Source of the DNA: Actinobacillus indolicus
GTDB lineage: Bacteria > Pseudomonadota > Gammaproteobacteria > Enterobacterales > Pasteurellaceae
NCBI RefSeq assembly: GCF_901764975.1
Contig: NZ_CABFKH010000002.1
Span: 1 to 64,000 of the forward strand
Length of the DNA stretch: 64,000 nucleotides
Direction: 5' to 3'
Position 1 is the first letter of the stretch, and the number at the start of each line of letters is the position of its first letter. A program made the position numbers and the translations under genes. This document shows, one piece after another, positions 17,449-26,916 of the stretch. Under the pieces are notes generated by a model that saw only the letters and a program-made list of their open reading frames with translations, did not search any database and had not been told where the DNA came from.

Positions 17449-18390
17449 ATGTCTAAACAAGATTTAATGAAAAAACTTTGTACCAAAGAGGGCATTATTG
17501 CTGCTCTTGCGATTGACCAACGTGGTGCATTACGCCGAATGATGGGCGATGATATTACCGCTCAACAGGTCAGCGAATTTAAAACTTTGATTTCTCAAGA
17601 ATTAACCCCTTATGCGTCGTCGATCTTACTTGATCCGGAATTTGGCTGGGCAGCTTCAGAGAAACGTGATGCAAATTGCGGATTAATTATGGCATACGAA
17701 AAAACAGGCTACGATAAAACCGCTGTGGGTCGTTTTCCTGATTTGATTGATGATGTGTCTGTCTATCGCTTAAAAGAAAAAGGGGCGGAAGCGGTTAAAT
17801 TATTGATCTATTTTGACATTGATGAACCACACGAAATTAACGACCGCAAAGCTGCCTTTGTTGAACGTGTGGCTTCTGAGTGTAATGCAGAACAAATTCC
17901 GTTGTTCTTAGAGATTTTGACCTACGACGGTTCAAACGAAGATAAAGTCTATAACGCCAAAGTTAAACCACGCAAAGTGATCGAAGCGATGAAGTTCTTT
18001 GCGGATAAACGTTTTGGGGTAGATGTCTTGAAAGTGGAAGTGCCTGTGGTGATGAGCTATGTGGAAGGCTTTACTGACGGTGAAGTGCTTTACAGCCAAG
18101 CGGAAGCCGCCGCATTCTTCAAAGCACAAAGCGAAGCAACGGATCTGCCGTTTATTTTCCTAAGTGCAGGGGTGTCAGCCAAACTGTTCCAACAAACCCT
18201 TGAATTTGCTCACCAAGCAGGTAGCCAGTTTAATGGCGTACTGTGTGGACGTGCAACTTGGGCTGGCGGTGCGGAAGCCTATAAAGCCGAAGGTGTAGAT
18301 GCTGCTCGCCAATGGCTTAAAACACAGGGTAAACAGAATATCAGTGAGTTGCTTGAAGTGTTAGAACGCACGGCAACGCCGATTAAATAA
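17449..18390 (+). CDS. lacD: Tagatose-1,6-bisphosphate aldolase, LacD type
   Basis: Cleaves tagatose 1,6-bisphosphate to dihydroxyacetone phosphate and glyceraldehyde 3-phosphate. The 313-residue protein is the class I (Schiff-base) LacD family of staphylococci and streptococci, not the zinc-dependent class II KbaY/AgaY normally paired with aga genes in enterobacteria. ALAIDQRGALRRMM near the N-terminus and LKVEVPV with K195 as likely Schiff-base lysine are visible. A start at 17428 is possible but lacks a ribosome site; ATG 17449 follows AGGAG and gives the family start. The tagatose-6-phosphate kinase (LacC/PfkA-like) is not encoded in the operon. Confidence 0.9.
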   Translation: MSKQDLMKKLCTKEGIIAALAIDQRGALRRMMGDDITAQQVSEFKTLISQELTPYASSILLDPEFGWAASEKRDANCGLIMAYEKTGYDKTAVGRFPDLIDDVSVYRLKEKGAEAVKLLIYFDIDEPHEINDRKAAFVERVASECNAEQIPLFLEILTYDGSNEDKVYNAKVKPRKVIEAMKFFADKRFGVDVLKVEVPVVMSYVEGFTDGEVLYSQAEAAAFFKAQSEATDLPFIFLSAGVSAKLFQQTLEFAHQAGSQFNGVLCGRATWAGGAEAYKAEGVDAARQWLKTQGKQNISELLEVLERTATPIK

Positions 18391-18411
18391 TAGAGATAAT
18401 TTTATACCTAA

Positions 18412-18449
18412 ATGCGTAACCTAGTACGGCTTTGCCGTGCAGGGATGTT
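18412..18449 (+). repeat. Short dispersed repeat, copy 1
   Basis: ATGCGTAACC, then TACGGC and GCCGTG around TTT, then AGGGATGTTAA. A closely similar segment occurs at 51608-51646 (ATGCGTAACC, GTACGGCTTGTCGTG, GGGGATGATTAA). Both are non-coding. Confidence 0.5.
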
Positions 18450-18451
18450 AA

Positions 18452-18488
18452 ACAAGCGGTAAGATTTAATGAGAATCTTACCGCTCAT
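18452..18488 (+). terminator. Uptake-sequence hairpin at the end of the sugar operon
   Basis: An uptake sequence ACAAGCGGTA begins a hairpin: AGCGGTAAGATT (18455-18466) pairs perfectly with AATCTTACCGCT (18474-18485). Paired uptake sequences acting as terminators are well known in Pasteurellaceae. The following T content (CATTTGTTG) is modest. Confidence 0.6.
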
Positions 18489-18530
18489 TTGTTGGGATCT
18501 TGAAAAGAAACCCTATTTTGATGTTCGGAG

Positions 18531-18564
18531 ATAAAAAATAAGGCACTGTGAGAGTGCCTTATTT
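18531..18564 (-). terminator. acrB terminator
   Basis: AAATAAGGCACT (18536-18547) and AGTGCCTTATTT (18553-18564) pair perfectly. On the minus strand the stem runs into a T-run, ending the acrRAB transcript. Confidence 0.8.
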
Positions 18565-18581
18565 GTGAGCATATTGGATGA

Positions 18582-21500
18582 TTAATGTGCTTTACTTTCT
18601 AAAGCGTATTTGTCTTCATCAAACTCTTGCAATGGCTTATGTTCGCTTGCAAGGAAGGTATAAATCACCGGTAATACGAACAGGGTAAATAACGTACCGA
18701 TACCTAAACCTGCAACAATCACCATACCAATACTGAAACGTGCAATCGCTCCAGCGCCTGATGCGTAGAGTAGTGGGATAAGACCCGCAATCATCGCAGC
18801 AGTTGTCATCATAATTGGACGCAAGCGGATGGTTGCTGCATAGAAAATCGCTTCACTACGTGATTTACCATGAAGAAGCTGTTCTTCTTTTGCCACTTCA
18901 CACATCAAGATACCGTGTTTGGTAATCAAACCAACTAAGGTAATCAAACCTACCTGCGAGTAAATATTCAACGTCGCACCAGAGACTTTCATGATGCCAA
19001 GGACATTCATTACTAATAACGCACCACTGATTGCCAACGGAACAGAAACCAAGATCACCAACGGATCGCGCCATGATTCAAACTGAATTGCAAGCACAAT
19101 GTAGATAATCACTACCGCTAAAGCAAAGGTGAACATTAATGCATTACCTTCTTGAATATATTGGCGAGATTCTGCTTTAAAGTCGTACTGATAACCTGCT
19201 GGTAACGTGCGATCTAATTCGGCTTGTGTCCATTTTACGGCATCACCGATTGAGCCTGACACAACACCGCCGATGGTTGCTGCATTAAGCTGATTCATAC
19301 GGCTTAATGATGCTGGCTCAGTAGTGAGTTCCATTGTTACGAAAGAACCAAGCGGAATAGATTCGCCACTTGATGTCGTCACAAAGTAGTTCATCAAATC
19401 TTCTGGATTTAGGCGATCACTACGAGCTGCTTGCGAGACAATCGGGTAAGCTCTTGAGTCAATATCAACACGTGTAATGGTTGCACCTGATAAGAATGCG
19501 CCTAATGTACCACTGACTTGTTGCATAGTCACGCCATAAGTCCCCATTTTCTCACGGTCAAACTTCATTCTCATGGTTGCCGTGTTAAATTTAAGGTCTA
19601 AGTTAGCGAAGAAGAATTGTCCAGACGATTGTGCTTTGGCTAAAAATTCGCTTGCTACTTCTGCCAGTTTTTCATAGCTATCTGCGGTCGTGATAACGAG
19701 TGAGAAAGGTAATCCACTTTCGCCTGTTTGAATCTCTGGGAAGGCAACAGCGTTAATATCCATACCTACCACTTCTTTTGCCATACCTGCAACAATGTCT
19801 TTGACTTCAAATTGAGATTTTGAACGCTCCGCCCAATCTTTTAACGAGATGATAGAGAGTGAGCTGTTCGTACCACTAAATCCAGCAATAGACATCATAC
19901 CATGCACTTCAGGTAATTGAATGACTTTGTCGTTAAATGGCTTCATGGTTTCTTGAGTATAATCCAAGTTTGTATTTGCAGGACCTGAACCGAATGCGAC
20001 GACAACACCACGGTCTTCAGACGGTGCGACTTCACTCGATAATGAGTTAAACAAGAAAGGTAAACTTGCGAAAATAGCAATCGCAAAGAACAGCATAAAT
20101 CCACGTACCGCCATAACGCCTGCTAACATATTTTGATAGCAGCTTGTCATTTTATCTAGCATACCGTGGATGCATTTCACTAAACGGCCTTCTTCCCCCT
20201 CTTTATGCTCTTTAAGCACACGGCTAGACATCATTGGCGAAAGCGTTAAAGCTGCAACACCAGAGATAAATACCGCACCCGCAAGCGTTAAGGCAAACTC
20301 TTTAAATAATGAGCCTGTGATACCGTCCATTAATGCCATTGGAGAATAAACGGCAGCAAGGGTGATCGTCATCGAAATAACTGGGAGCGCAATTTCTCGT
20401 GTACCAATAATTGCCGCATCAAACGGATTTTTCCCTTCTTTTACATGGCGTTCAACGTTCTCTAAAACCACAATCGCATCATCAACCACCAAGCCGATCG
20501 CTAAGATCAAACCGAGTAGGGTAAGCAAATTGATCGAGAAACCTAACATCTGTAAGAAAAACAATACGCCGATTAAGGAAATCGGAATGGTGATAACAGG
20601 GATAATCATCGCACGGAGTGAGCCTAAGAATAGGATAATCACCACAAGTACGATAAGTGTTGCTTCACCGATGGTTTTGATTACTTCATTAATTGAACTG
20701 TTGATTGCAATGGTGCTGTCATAGAGAATCTCAGCTTTGATAGAAGCGGGTAGATTCTTCTCAATTTGTGCAAATAATGGGTAGATATTTTTCGCAACGG
20801 TTAATTTGTTTGCGGTTGCCGCAGATTCGACTGCCATTACCACAGCATCTTTACCGTTTGCGGTTGCTCGAGCGGTATCTGACGATTTATTTAATTCTAC
20901 CGTAGCAATATCTTTTAGTTTGATTTGTAAGCCAGCGCTGGTAGTTGAAACAGTGATATTTTCCAACTCTTCTACCGAAGGCGTGGTTGATAACACTTTG
21001 TTTTTATACACCGTGTAATAACCGTTTGCGCTACCTGCCGCAGTAGATAGGTTATTAGCGCTTAATGCCGATAATACAGTTGCACCAGATAAGTTATGCC
21101 CAGCCATTTTGTCTGGATCTAACCAAATGCGTAAACCAAAGGTTGAACCACCAAAAATATTTACGCTCGATACACCATTCACCGTAAAGAATTGTGGTTT
21201 TACCACACGGTTTAGGTAATCGGTAACTTGTGGGGACGACAGATCATCAGACATAAAACGAATATACATAAATGCATCGTTTGAACCTGATGATACGCTG
21301 ATTGCAGGGTCATCAATACCGCTTGGCAAATTACCACGGATCGCATTTACCTTAGATGAAATATCCGATAATGCTTCTTGTGGATTGGTATTTAACTTCA
21401 TTTTTGCTGTTACCGTCGTAGTACTTGGTGAGCTAGATGAAGTCATATAGTCGATATTATCTGCCTGTGCAACGGCTTCTTCAATTTGTGATGTAACAAG

Positions 21501-21683
21501 TGCCTGCATTAAGCTTGCATCTGCACCCGCGTAGTTAACGCTGACAGTCACGATGGAGATCGTCATTTCAGGATATTCACGCACTTGTAGCTTGCTAATA
21601 GACTGTAAGCCTAAGATCGTAATCAAAAGGCTAATACAGATAGCAAGTACGGGGCGTTTAATAAAAATGTCGGTAAATTTCAC
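18582..21683 (-). CDS. acrB: RND efflux pump inner-membrane transporter AcrB
   Basis: Proton-driven multidrug exporter of the hydrophobe/amphiphile efflux family that spans the inner membrane and works with AcrA and a TolC-like channel. The 1033 residues match the family size. The first helix region (FIKRPVLAICISLLITILG), the proton-relay aspartate pair in IGLVVDDAIVVLENVERH near residue 405 and the later GLITKHGIL helix with its lysine are visible. It starts 11 bases after acrA. No outer-membrane channel gene is present here. The order acrR-acrA-acrB matches other Pasteurellaceae. Confidence 0.95.
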   Translation of the reverse strand: MKFTDIFIKRPVLAICISLLITILGLQSISKLQVREYPEMTISIVTVSVNYAGADASLMQALVTSQIEEAVAQADNIDYMTSSSSPSTTTVTAKMKLNTNPQEALSDISSKVNAIRGNLPSGIDDPAISVSSGSNDAFMYIRFMSDDLSSPQVTDYLNRVVKPQFFTVNGVSSVNIFGGSTFGLRIWLDPDKMAGHNLSGATVLSALSANNLSTAAGSANGYYTVYKNKVLSTTPSVEELENITVSTTSAGLQIKLKDIATVELNKSSDTARATANGKDAVVMAVESAATANKLTVAKNIYPLFAQIEKNLPASIKAEILYDSTIAINSSINEVIKTIGEATLIVLVVIILFLGSLRAMIIPVITIPISLIGVLFFLQMLGFSINLLTLLGLILAIGLVVDDAIVVLENVERHVKEGKNPFDAAIIGTREIALPVISMTITLAAVYSPMALMDGITGSLFKEFALTLAGAVFISGVAALTLSPMMSSRVLKEHKEGEEGRLVKCIHGMLDKMTSCYQNMLAGVMAVRGFMLFFAIAIFASLPFLFNSLSSEVAPSEDRGVVVAFGSGPANTNLDYTQETMKPFNDKVIQLPEVHGMMSIAGFSGTNSSLSIISLKDWAERSKSQFEVKDIVAGMAKEVVGMDINAVAFPEIQTGESGLPFSLVITTADSYEKLAEVASEFLAKAQSSGQFFFANLDLKFNTATMRMKFDREKMGTYGVTMQQVSGTLGAFLSGATITRVDIDSRAYPIVSQAARSDRLNPEDLMNYFVTTSSGESIPLGSFVTMELTTEPASLSRMNQLNAATIGGVVSGSIGDAVKWTQAELDRTLPAGYQYDFKAESRQYIQEGNALMFTFALAVVIIYIVLAIQFESWRDPLVILVSVPLAISGALLVMNVLGIMKVSGATLNIYSQVGLITLVGLITKHGILMCEVAKEEQLLHGKSRSEAIFYAATIRLRPIMMTTAAMIAGLIPLLYASGAGAIARFSIGMVIVAGLGIGTLFTLFVLPVIYTFLASEHKPLQEFDEDKYALESKAH

Positions 21684-21694
21684 AGCTTACCCCA

Positions 21695-22900
21695 TTACAG
21701 TTTTGTTTTGGTCGCTGGTGCAATAACCCCAACAGGTTGTACATCAGAAATTTGAATTAAGGCATTATTTTTTAAGCGTTGTAATCCACCAGTGACAATC
21801 ATATCACCTGATTTTAAGCCTTTGCTTAAATGGGAATAAACACCACTGCGTTCAGCCGTCGTGACTTCCACTTGTTTTGCACGGTAGATTTTATTAACAT
21901 CTAAACTTTTGTTCATTTCTGCCATTTTAGTGACTTTAGCCTTATCTTCATCAGATAATGGTTGAAGCACATAAACGGTTTCACCATACATCGTATAAGT
22001 AACCGCAATTTGTGGCACAACAATTTGATCTTGTAGGGTTGGTAATGCAACATTCAGACGAGCAAACATACCTGAAAGTAGTTTATCTTGTCCTTCTGTA
22101 ACGATAGCTTCGATATTAATCAAACCTGTTGCGGTATCAACGGCAGGGTCAATAGCGGTAATATTCGCAGGGAAAGTACGAGCAGGAAGTGCATCAATGG
22201 TTGCAGTAACTTTTTGACCAACAAAAATATCTTCTAAGTTAGTTTGTGGTAAGGTAAAGCGAATTTTCATTGAACTTTGATCTTCTACACGTACAATCTC
22301 TGTACCTACAGTCACATATTGCCCAACATTGACGTTCACAATACCAGCTTCACCATCAAAAGGTGCATAAATTTGGCGGCGTTCAATTTGTGCTTTTGTT
22401 GCTTCAATCGTTGCTAATAATTGATTATAGGTTGATTGTGCATTATCTAATTCCGCTTTTGAAGCACTGTTTGATGCAACAAGGTTACGATAGCGGTTAT
22501 AGTTTGCTTGCGCAGCAGGCAACTGTGCTTCAGTTGCTTTTAAGCTAGCACGTTCGGCACTACTATCAATTTCAACTAATAATTGACCTTTTTTTACTTT
22601 ATCGCCTGACTTAACTAACACTTTAGTCACTGTTCCAGCCCCTTGTGCACTGATCATTGCCCCTTGGTTTGGACGAATAGAACCCACAGCTGTAATAACG
22701 GGTGTCCATTCTTGACCTTTGACGGTCATTGCAGTGATTTGGCTGACGGTTTCAGGCATATTCGCTGCAACTTCTGCTTTTTTACCTGCAATAAACTGTT
22801 GCATACCGACCACGCCACCAAAAGCGACGAGAACGATGAGCAACGTTAGTACAATTAAAAACTTCTTACCTTTACCAGGCTTATTGGTTTCTGTTGTCAT
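21695..22900 (-). CDS. acrA: Efflux periplasmic adaptor AcrA
   Basis: Membrane fusion protein that couples AcrB to the outer-membrane channel. A cytoplasmic start (MTTETNKPGKGKK) is followed by one membrane anchor at about residues 13-33. Then come a lipoyl half-motif (VTKVLVKSGDKVKKGQLLVEIDSS), a coiled-coil hairpin (about 105-165), the second lipoyl half (IYAPFDGEAGIVNVNVG) and the beta-barrel/MP domains. It is not a lipoprotein (no lipobox), unlike E. coli AcrA. An upstream in-frame start at 22948 exists, but ATG 22900 follows GGAGAAAGT at correct spacing, giving 401 residues. Confidence 0.94.
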   Translation of the reverse strand: MTTETNKPGKGKKFLIVLTLLIVLVAFGGVVGMQQFIAGKKAEVAANMPETVSQITAMTVKGQEWTPVITAVGSIRPNQGAMISAQGAGTVTKVLVKSGDKVKKGQLLVEIDSSAERASLKATEAQLPAAQANYNRYRNLVASNSASKAELDNAQSTYNQLLATIEATKAQIERRQIYAPFDGEAGIVNVNVGQYVTVGTEIVRVEDQSSMKIRFTLPQTNLEDIFVGQKVTATIDALPARTFPANITAIDPAVDTATGLINIEAIVTEGQDKLLSGMFARLNVALPTLQDQIVVPQIAVTYTMYGETVYVLQPLSDEDKAKVTKMAEMNKSLDVNKIYRAKQVEVTTAERSGVYSHLSKGLKSGDMIVTGGLQRLKNNALIQISDVQPVGVIAPATKTKL

Positions 22901-22926
22901 ACTTTCTCCATATAAAACATCATGAA

Positions 22927-23508
22927 TTAAATTGTAATAGCTTTCCAAGTCCGAAGAATGACTTCTTCTAATACAGATTCAGGATAGGATTTTCCTAACA
23001 TAATCTGTTGGCGCATAAGCTCCCATGCGGAATGCATACTGATAGCAAATAAGACAAAAGGAGGTAAATTAGAGATGACTCCTTGTTGTTGCCCTTGTTT
23101 AATCAATCTATTCCAAACAATTTCATCTGAACTATGGCATTCAGCCATCATACTTTGGAATTGTGGGAGAGATTCATACTGGTGGATATTTTTTACAATA
23201 TCAGGATTACCTAACATAAATTGCCAAGTGTCATGCCACATTTGCCTATATTGCTCAAATAGCGGTAGTGTTGGATCATATTTGCTATCTACCGCATCAT
23301 GAAAGGCATCAAATAAAAAGAAAACTAACTGCTTAAGGAGCGTTTCTTTATCTTTAAAATAGAGATAAATAGTACCCACAGAAACACCAGCTTCTTTAGC
23401 AATTTTGTGTGTAGAAAGGTTTTGTACACCTTCTCTTGCCATCAGTACATCAGCCGCTTTTAAAATACGAAGTGCCACTTCATTTTGTGGAACATGTTTT
23501 TTAAACAT
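22927..23508 (-). CDS. acrR: TetR-family repressor AcrR
   Basis: A 193-residue TetR-type regulator with the N-terminal helix-turn-helix (residues about 12-57): ALRILKAADVLMAREG, then LSTHKIAKEAGVSVGTIYLYFKDKETLL. The C-terminal ligand domain is variable. It heads the acrR-acrA-acrB operon; acrA starts 26 bases downstream. A palindrome (23534-23547) just before the gene is the likely operator, so it probably represses its own operon until a drug or bile-like ligand binds. Confidence 0.92.
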   Translation of the reverse strand: MFKKHVPQNEVALRILKAADVLMAREGVQNLSTHKIAKEAGVSVGTIYLYFKDKETLLKQLVFFLFDAFHDAVDSKYDPTLPLFEQYRQMWHDTWQFMLGNPDIVKNIHQYESLPQFQSMMAECHSSDEIVWNRLIKQGQQQGVISNLPPFVLFAISMHSAWELMRQQIMLGKSYPESVLEEVILRTWKAITI

Positions 23509-23533
23509 AAAAAATCCCTTTTAAAAGTTACTG

Positions 23534-23547
23534 AACGTTCGTTCATT
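23534..23547 (-). promoter_or_regulatory. Likely AcrR operator
   Basis: TGAACG and CGTTCA flank TT: a 6-2-6 inverted repeat of the kind bound by TetR-family repressors of efflux pumps, located 26-39 bases before the acrR start. Confidence 0.65.
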
Positions 23548-23608
23548 TTACTGATAAATTTAGTTTTTCGCAAAACTTTAAATTTAAGGTTTTGTAAATA
23601 ATAGCTTT

Positions 23609-23630
23609 ACGCAAACGTTTGCTTTATAAT
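23609..23630 (+). promoter_or_regulatory. PurR box and -10 of purH
   Basis: ACGCAAACGTTTGCTT (23609-23624) matches the PurR operator consensus and is directly followed by TATAAT (23625-23630). Bound PurR would cover the promoter, so purH should be repressed when purines are plentiful. Confidence 0.85.
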
Positions 23631-23670
23631 TGCTACGTTTTTTATTTCATTAAATATAAAGGAAAAATCA

Positions 23671-25269
23671 ATGACTCATCGTCCAATCCAACAAGCATTA
23701 TTAAGTGTGTCTGACAAAACAGGCATTGTCGAATTTGCTCAAGGCTTAGTTCAACGTGGTGTAAAACTACTCTCAACAGGCGGAACAGCAAAATTACTCG
23801 CAGACAGCGGTTTACCTGTAACCGAAGTATCGGACTACACCGGTTTCCCAGAAATGATGGACGGACGTGTTAAAACCTTGCACCCGAAAGTACACGGAGG
23901 GATCTTAGGTCGCCGTGGCACAGATGATGAAGTGATGGCACAACACGGCATTGAACGTATTGATATGGTTGTGGTTAATCTCTACCCATTTGCCGCAACG
24001 GTTGCTAAACCGAACTGCACCCTTGAAGATGCGGTCGAAAATATAGACATCGGTGGACCAACCATGGTGCGTTCTGCAGCGAAAAACCATAAAGATGTTG
24101 CGATCGTTGTCAATAACAACGACTTTAACGCCATTCTCGCTGAAATGGATCAAAATCAAAACTCACTCACGTTAGAAACCCGTTTCAACCTTGCAATCAA
24201 AGCCTTTGAACATACCGCTCAATATGACTCCATGATCGCCAACTACTTCGGGCAAAAAGTACCGCCATATCAAGCTGCTGAGGAAGAAGATATTACTCAA
24301 GCCTGCGGACAGTTCCCACGCACATTAAACTTAAATTTCACCCGTAAACAGACCATGCGTTACGGTGAAAACAGCCATCAAAACGCCGCATTCTATGTTG
24401 AAAACGAACTCAAAGAAGCGTCCGTGGCAACCGCAGTTCAACTACAAGGCAAAGCGCTTTCTTACAACAACATTGCGGATACTGATGCAGCCCTTGAATG
24501 TGTGAAAGAATTTAATGAACCGGCTTGCGTGATCGTTAAACACGCCAACCCTTGTGGTGTTGCTCTTGGCAAAGATATTTTAGAAGCTTATAACCGTGCT
24601 TACCAAACAGACCCGACTTCTGCCTTTGGTGGTATTATTGCCTTTAACCGTGAATTAGACGGCGAAACGGCACAAACGATTGCAGATCGCCAGTTTGTTG
24701 AAGTGATCATCGCACCAACCATCTCTGAAGCAGCCAAAGAAGCCTTAGCGAAAAAGAAAAACGTTCGTGTATTAGAATGTGGCGAATTTAGCGAAGCACA
24801 ACCACGTTTAGACTTCAAACGTGTCAATGGGGGCTTATTAGTTCAAGATGCCGATCAAGGGCAAGTGTCTGTTGAAGATTTACAATTTGTGTCTGAACGC
24901 AAACCAACCCAAGAAGAATTAGACGATTTACTCTTCTGTTGGAAAGTGGCGAAATACGTTAAATCCAATGCAATTGTCTATGCGAAAAATAAACAAACGA
25001 TTGGTATCGGTGCAGGACAAATGAGCCGAGTATATTCAGCGAAAATCGCAGGGATCAAAGCGGAAGACGAAGGCTTACAAGTGGCTGGCTGTGTAATGGC
25101 ATCTGACGCCTTCTTCCCATTCCGTGACGGCATTGATGCAGCTGCAAAAGTCGGCATTACTTGCGTTATCCACCCAGGTGGCTCAATGCGAGATCAAGAA
25201 GTCATCGACGCTGCCAACGAACACGGTATGGCAATGGTACTGACTGGAATGCGTCACTTCCGTCATTAA
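23671..25269 (+). CDS. purH: Bifunctional AICAR formyltransferase/IMP cyclohydrolase PurH
   Basis: Catalyses the last two steps of IMP synthesis. The 532-residue protein has the N-terminal IMP cyclohydrolase domain ([47 protein letters not shown]) and the C-terminal formyltransferase domain ([36 protein letters not shown]). It stands alone here; purD is not adjacent. Regulation by PurR is supported by the operator overlapping the promoter. Confidence 0.98.
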   Translation: MTHRPIQQALLSVSDKTGIVEFAQGLVQRGVKLLSTGGTAKLLADSGLPVTEVSDYTGFPEMMDGRVKTLHPKVHGGILGRRGTDDEVMAQHGIERIDMVVVNLYPFAATVAKPNCTLEDAVENIDIGGPTMVRSAAKNHKDVAIVVNNNDFNAILAEMDQNQNSLTLETRFNLAIKAFEHTAQYDSMIANYFGQKVPPYQAAEEEDITQACGQFPRTLNLNFTRKQTMRYGENSHQNAAFYVENELKEASVATAVQLQGKALSYNNIADTDAALECVKEFNEPACVIVKHANPCGVALGKDILEAYNRAYQTDPTSAFGGIIAFNRELDGETAQTIADRQFVEVIIAPTISEAAKEALAKKKNVRVLECGEFSEAQPRLDFKRVNGGLLVQDADQGQVSVEDLQFVSERKPTQEELDDLLFCWKVAKYVKSNAIVYAKNKQTIGIGAGQMSRVYSAKIAGIKAEDEGLQVAGCVMASDAFFPFRDGIDAAAKVGITCVIHPGGSMRDQEVIDAANEHGMAMVLTGMRHFRH

Positions 25270-25270
25270 T

Positions 25271-25280
25271 ACAAGCGGTC
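25271..25280 (+). repeat. DNA uptake sequence
   Basis: ACAAGCGGTC with downstream TTTTGCAAAT, one base after the purH stop. Confidence 0.85.
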
Positions 25281-25307
25281 AGATCCGATACATATTTTGC
25301 AAATAAC

Positions 25308-25347
25308 AAGGCTCTCGATGTTAATAATATCGAGAGCCTTTATTTTG
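25308..25347. terminator. purH terminator, also facing dacB
   Basis: AAGGCTCTCGAT (25308-25319) and ATCGAGAGCCTT (25329-25340) form a perfect 12-bp stem followed by TATTTTGT. Confidence 0.85.
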
Positions 25348-25367
25348 TAAAAAATAGCTCAAAACGT

Positions 25368-25376
25368 ACCGCTTGT
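25368..25376 (-). repeat. DNA uptake sequence touching the dacB stop
   Basis: ACCGCTTGT, the reverse-strand core; its last base is shared with the dacB stop codon. Confidence 0.7.
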
Positions 25377-26815
25377 TAGTCGTTATAAAGCCCCATAAAA
25401 AGCTGGTTTTCAAATTGATTTAGGGGGGCCCGTTTGGTTTTGCTCTCTAATTCACCCGTTGAATAGCCATTAATAAACTGCACAAAAGCGATGCGTTCAC
25501 CACGGGCATTTGTCATAAATCCAGCTAAATTGTAAACGCCTTTCAATGAACCTGTTTTTGCGATCACGTTTTTAGCTAAAGGCTCAACGGCGATAGAGCC
25601 TCGCCCTGAAATCGTACCATCCACGCCTGCAATCGGGAAGGTTTCAAAGAGATGTAAGCTTTCTTCATTTTTAGCGATAGCTTCTAAGGCTTGTAACATT
25701 GTTACCGCATTGACTAGATTATGACGTGAAAGCCCTGAGCCATCAGCCATTACGCTATTCTCAAATTGAACACCCGCTTTGGTTTTTAATAAGTTGCGAA
25801 CGGTATGGCTCGCTAAAGGAAAGGTCGCTGGGCGATTGTGTTGCTGATAAGCAATGGTTCTAAATAGAGAATCAGCAATTTGGTTATCGGATTTTTTCAT
25901 CATCTTTTTGAGCAAGTCAGGTAGTGGGGCAGAGAAGTGTTCGGCTAGTAGTGTGCCTGACTGCGCTTTATTTGAAACTTGAATATCGCCATCAAATTGA
26001 ATCCCTGCGCGTTTTAAATACATTTTAATTAAGTTTGCACCATAGCTTGTCGGATCTTGAACCGCAAAACTCAATCCAAACGGTTTATCTTGGCGAGCTA
26101 AGCAACCTTTGATGTGATAGCGATTATTATCGTTTACCACGGCATCCAGTTCACAATAGCCAGCTTCAGCTTTATCAGCGACATAGGCGGAGCTAAACAC
26201 TTGCACGGGATAAGCTGCGGGTACATCTACTTTGATAGGGCTTCCAACAGGTTGATTCGCATCTAAATTAGCATAAAAACAGTTTTGATCGATATTGACT
26301 GCTGCTGGTGGCGCACTAAAACAGATGCTTAAATCGTTCCAAACCCAACCCGCTGCTTTATCGTGACTAGTAAATACAGCGGTATCCATAATGAGATTAC
26401 CATCAATACGGTTAATCCCTTGTTTCTTTAATTGGGAAATTAATTGGAATAACTGACCGCTTGTTAAATCAGGATCGCCTGTAAATTTAGCAATTAAATC
26501 CCCTTTTAATCGCCCATTTTCCACTTGACCACGAGAGAGTAAAGCTGTGCGGAATTTGAAATCTTCAGGAAGTGCAAGTTTAGTGGCTAATGCTGTAAAA
26601 ACTTTTTGTGTGCTGGCGGGGAGCATAAAATTATGGCTTTGGTATTCAGCAATAATTTGATCAGTCGTTAAATTTTTGGCAAGTACGCTGACAGTTGCAC
26701 CTGCTGGTAATTGACTGACGAGTTGGGCAACATCAACTTGTGCATTGACCACACTAGAAAGGCAGAGAGAAGAGAATAAAGTAATTCGGATAGGTTTATT
26801 AAAAAATGAAATCAT
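25376..26815 (-). CDS. dacB: D-alanyl-D-alanine carboxypeptidase/endopeptidase PBP4 (DacB)
   Basis: Periplasmic class C penicillin-binding protein that trims pentapeptides and opens cross-links in peptidoglycan. The 479 residues begin with a signal peptide (cleavage likely after VVNA, residue 25). Active-site motifs: S68-T-Q-K71 (LPASTQKVF), SDN in KKSDNQIADSLF, and KTG in IAKTGSLKGVYN. The insert domain between the first two motifs is present, as in E. coli PBP4 (477 residues). Divergent from greA, as in E. coli. Confidence 0.96.
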   Translation of the reverse strand: MISFFNKPIRITLFSSLCLSSVVNAQVDVAQLVSQLPAGATVSVLAKNLTTDQIIAEYQSHNFMLPASTQKVFTALATKLALPEDFKFRTALLSRGQVENGRLKGDLIAKFTGDPDLTSGQLFQLISQLKKQGINRIDGNLIMDTAVFTSHDKAAGWVWNDLSICFSAPPAAVNIDQNCFYANLDANQPVGSPIKVDVPAAYPVQVFSSAYVADKAEAGYCELDAVVNDNNRYHIKGCLARQDKPFGLSFAVQDPTSYGANLIKMYLKRAGIQFDGDIQVSNKAQSGTLLAEHFSAPLPDLLKKMMKKSDNQIADSLFRTIAYQQHNRPATFPLASHTVRNLLKTKAGVQFENSVMADGSGLSRHNLVNAVTMLQALEAIAKNEESLHLFETFPIAGVDGTISGRGSIAVEPLAKNVIAKTGSLKGVYNLAGFMTNARGERIAFVQFINGYSTGELESKTKRAPLNQFENQLFMGLYND

Positions 26816-26878
26816 AGTAGGTTGATATTTTTATAAAGAAAATGAATAATAGCCACTTTGAATCTATTATATACCGTT

Positions 26879-26916
26879 CTGCCAAAACAACCTTCTGTTT
26901 TGGCAGGAATTTTTTG
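26879..26916 (+). terminator. Attenuator-like hairpin in the greA leader
   Basis: CTGCCAAAACA (26879-26889) and TGTTTTGGCAG (26896-26906) pair perfectly and are followed by GAATTTTTT. It lies 15-52 bases before the greA start, so it is in the leader of greA and not at the end of another gene. E. coli greA has a comparable leader terminator that releases the short GraL RNAs. Confidence 0.6.
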
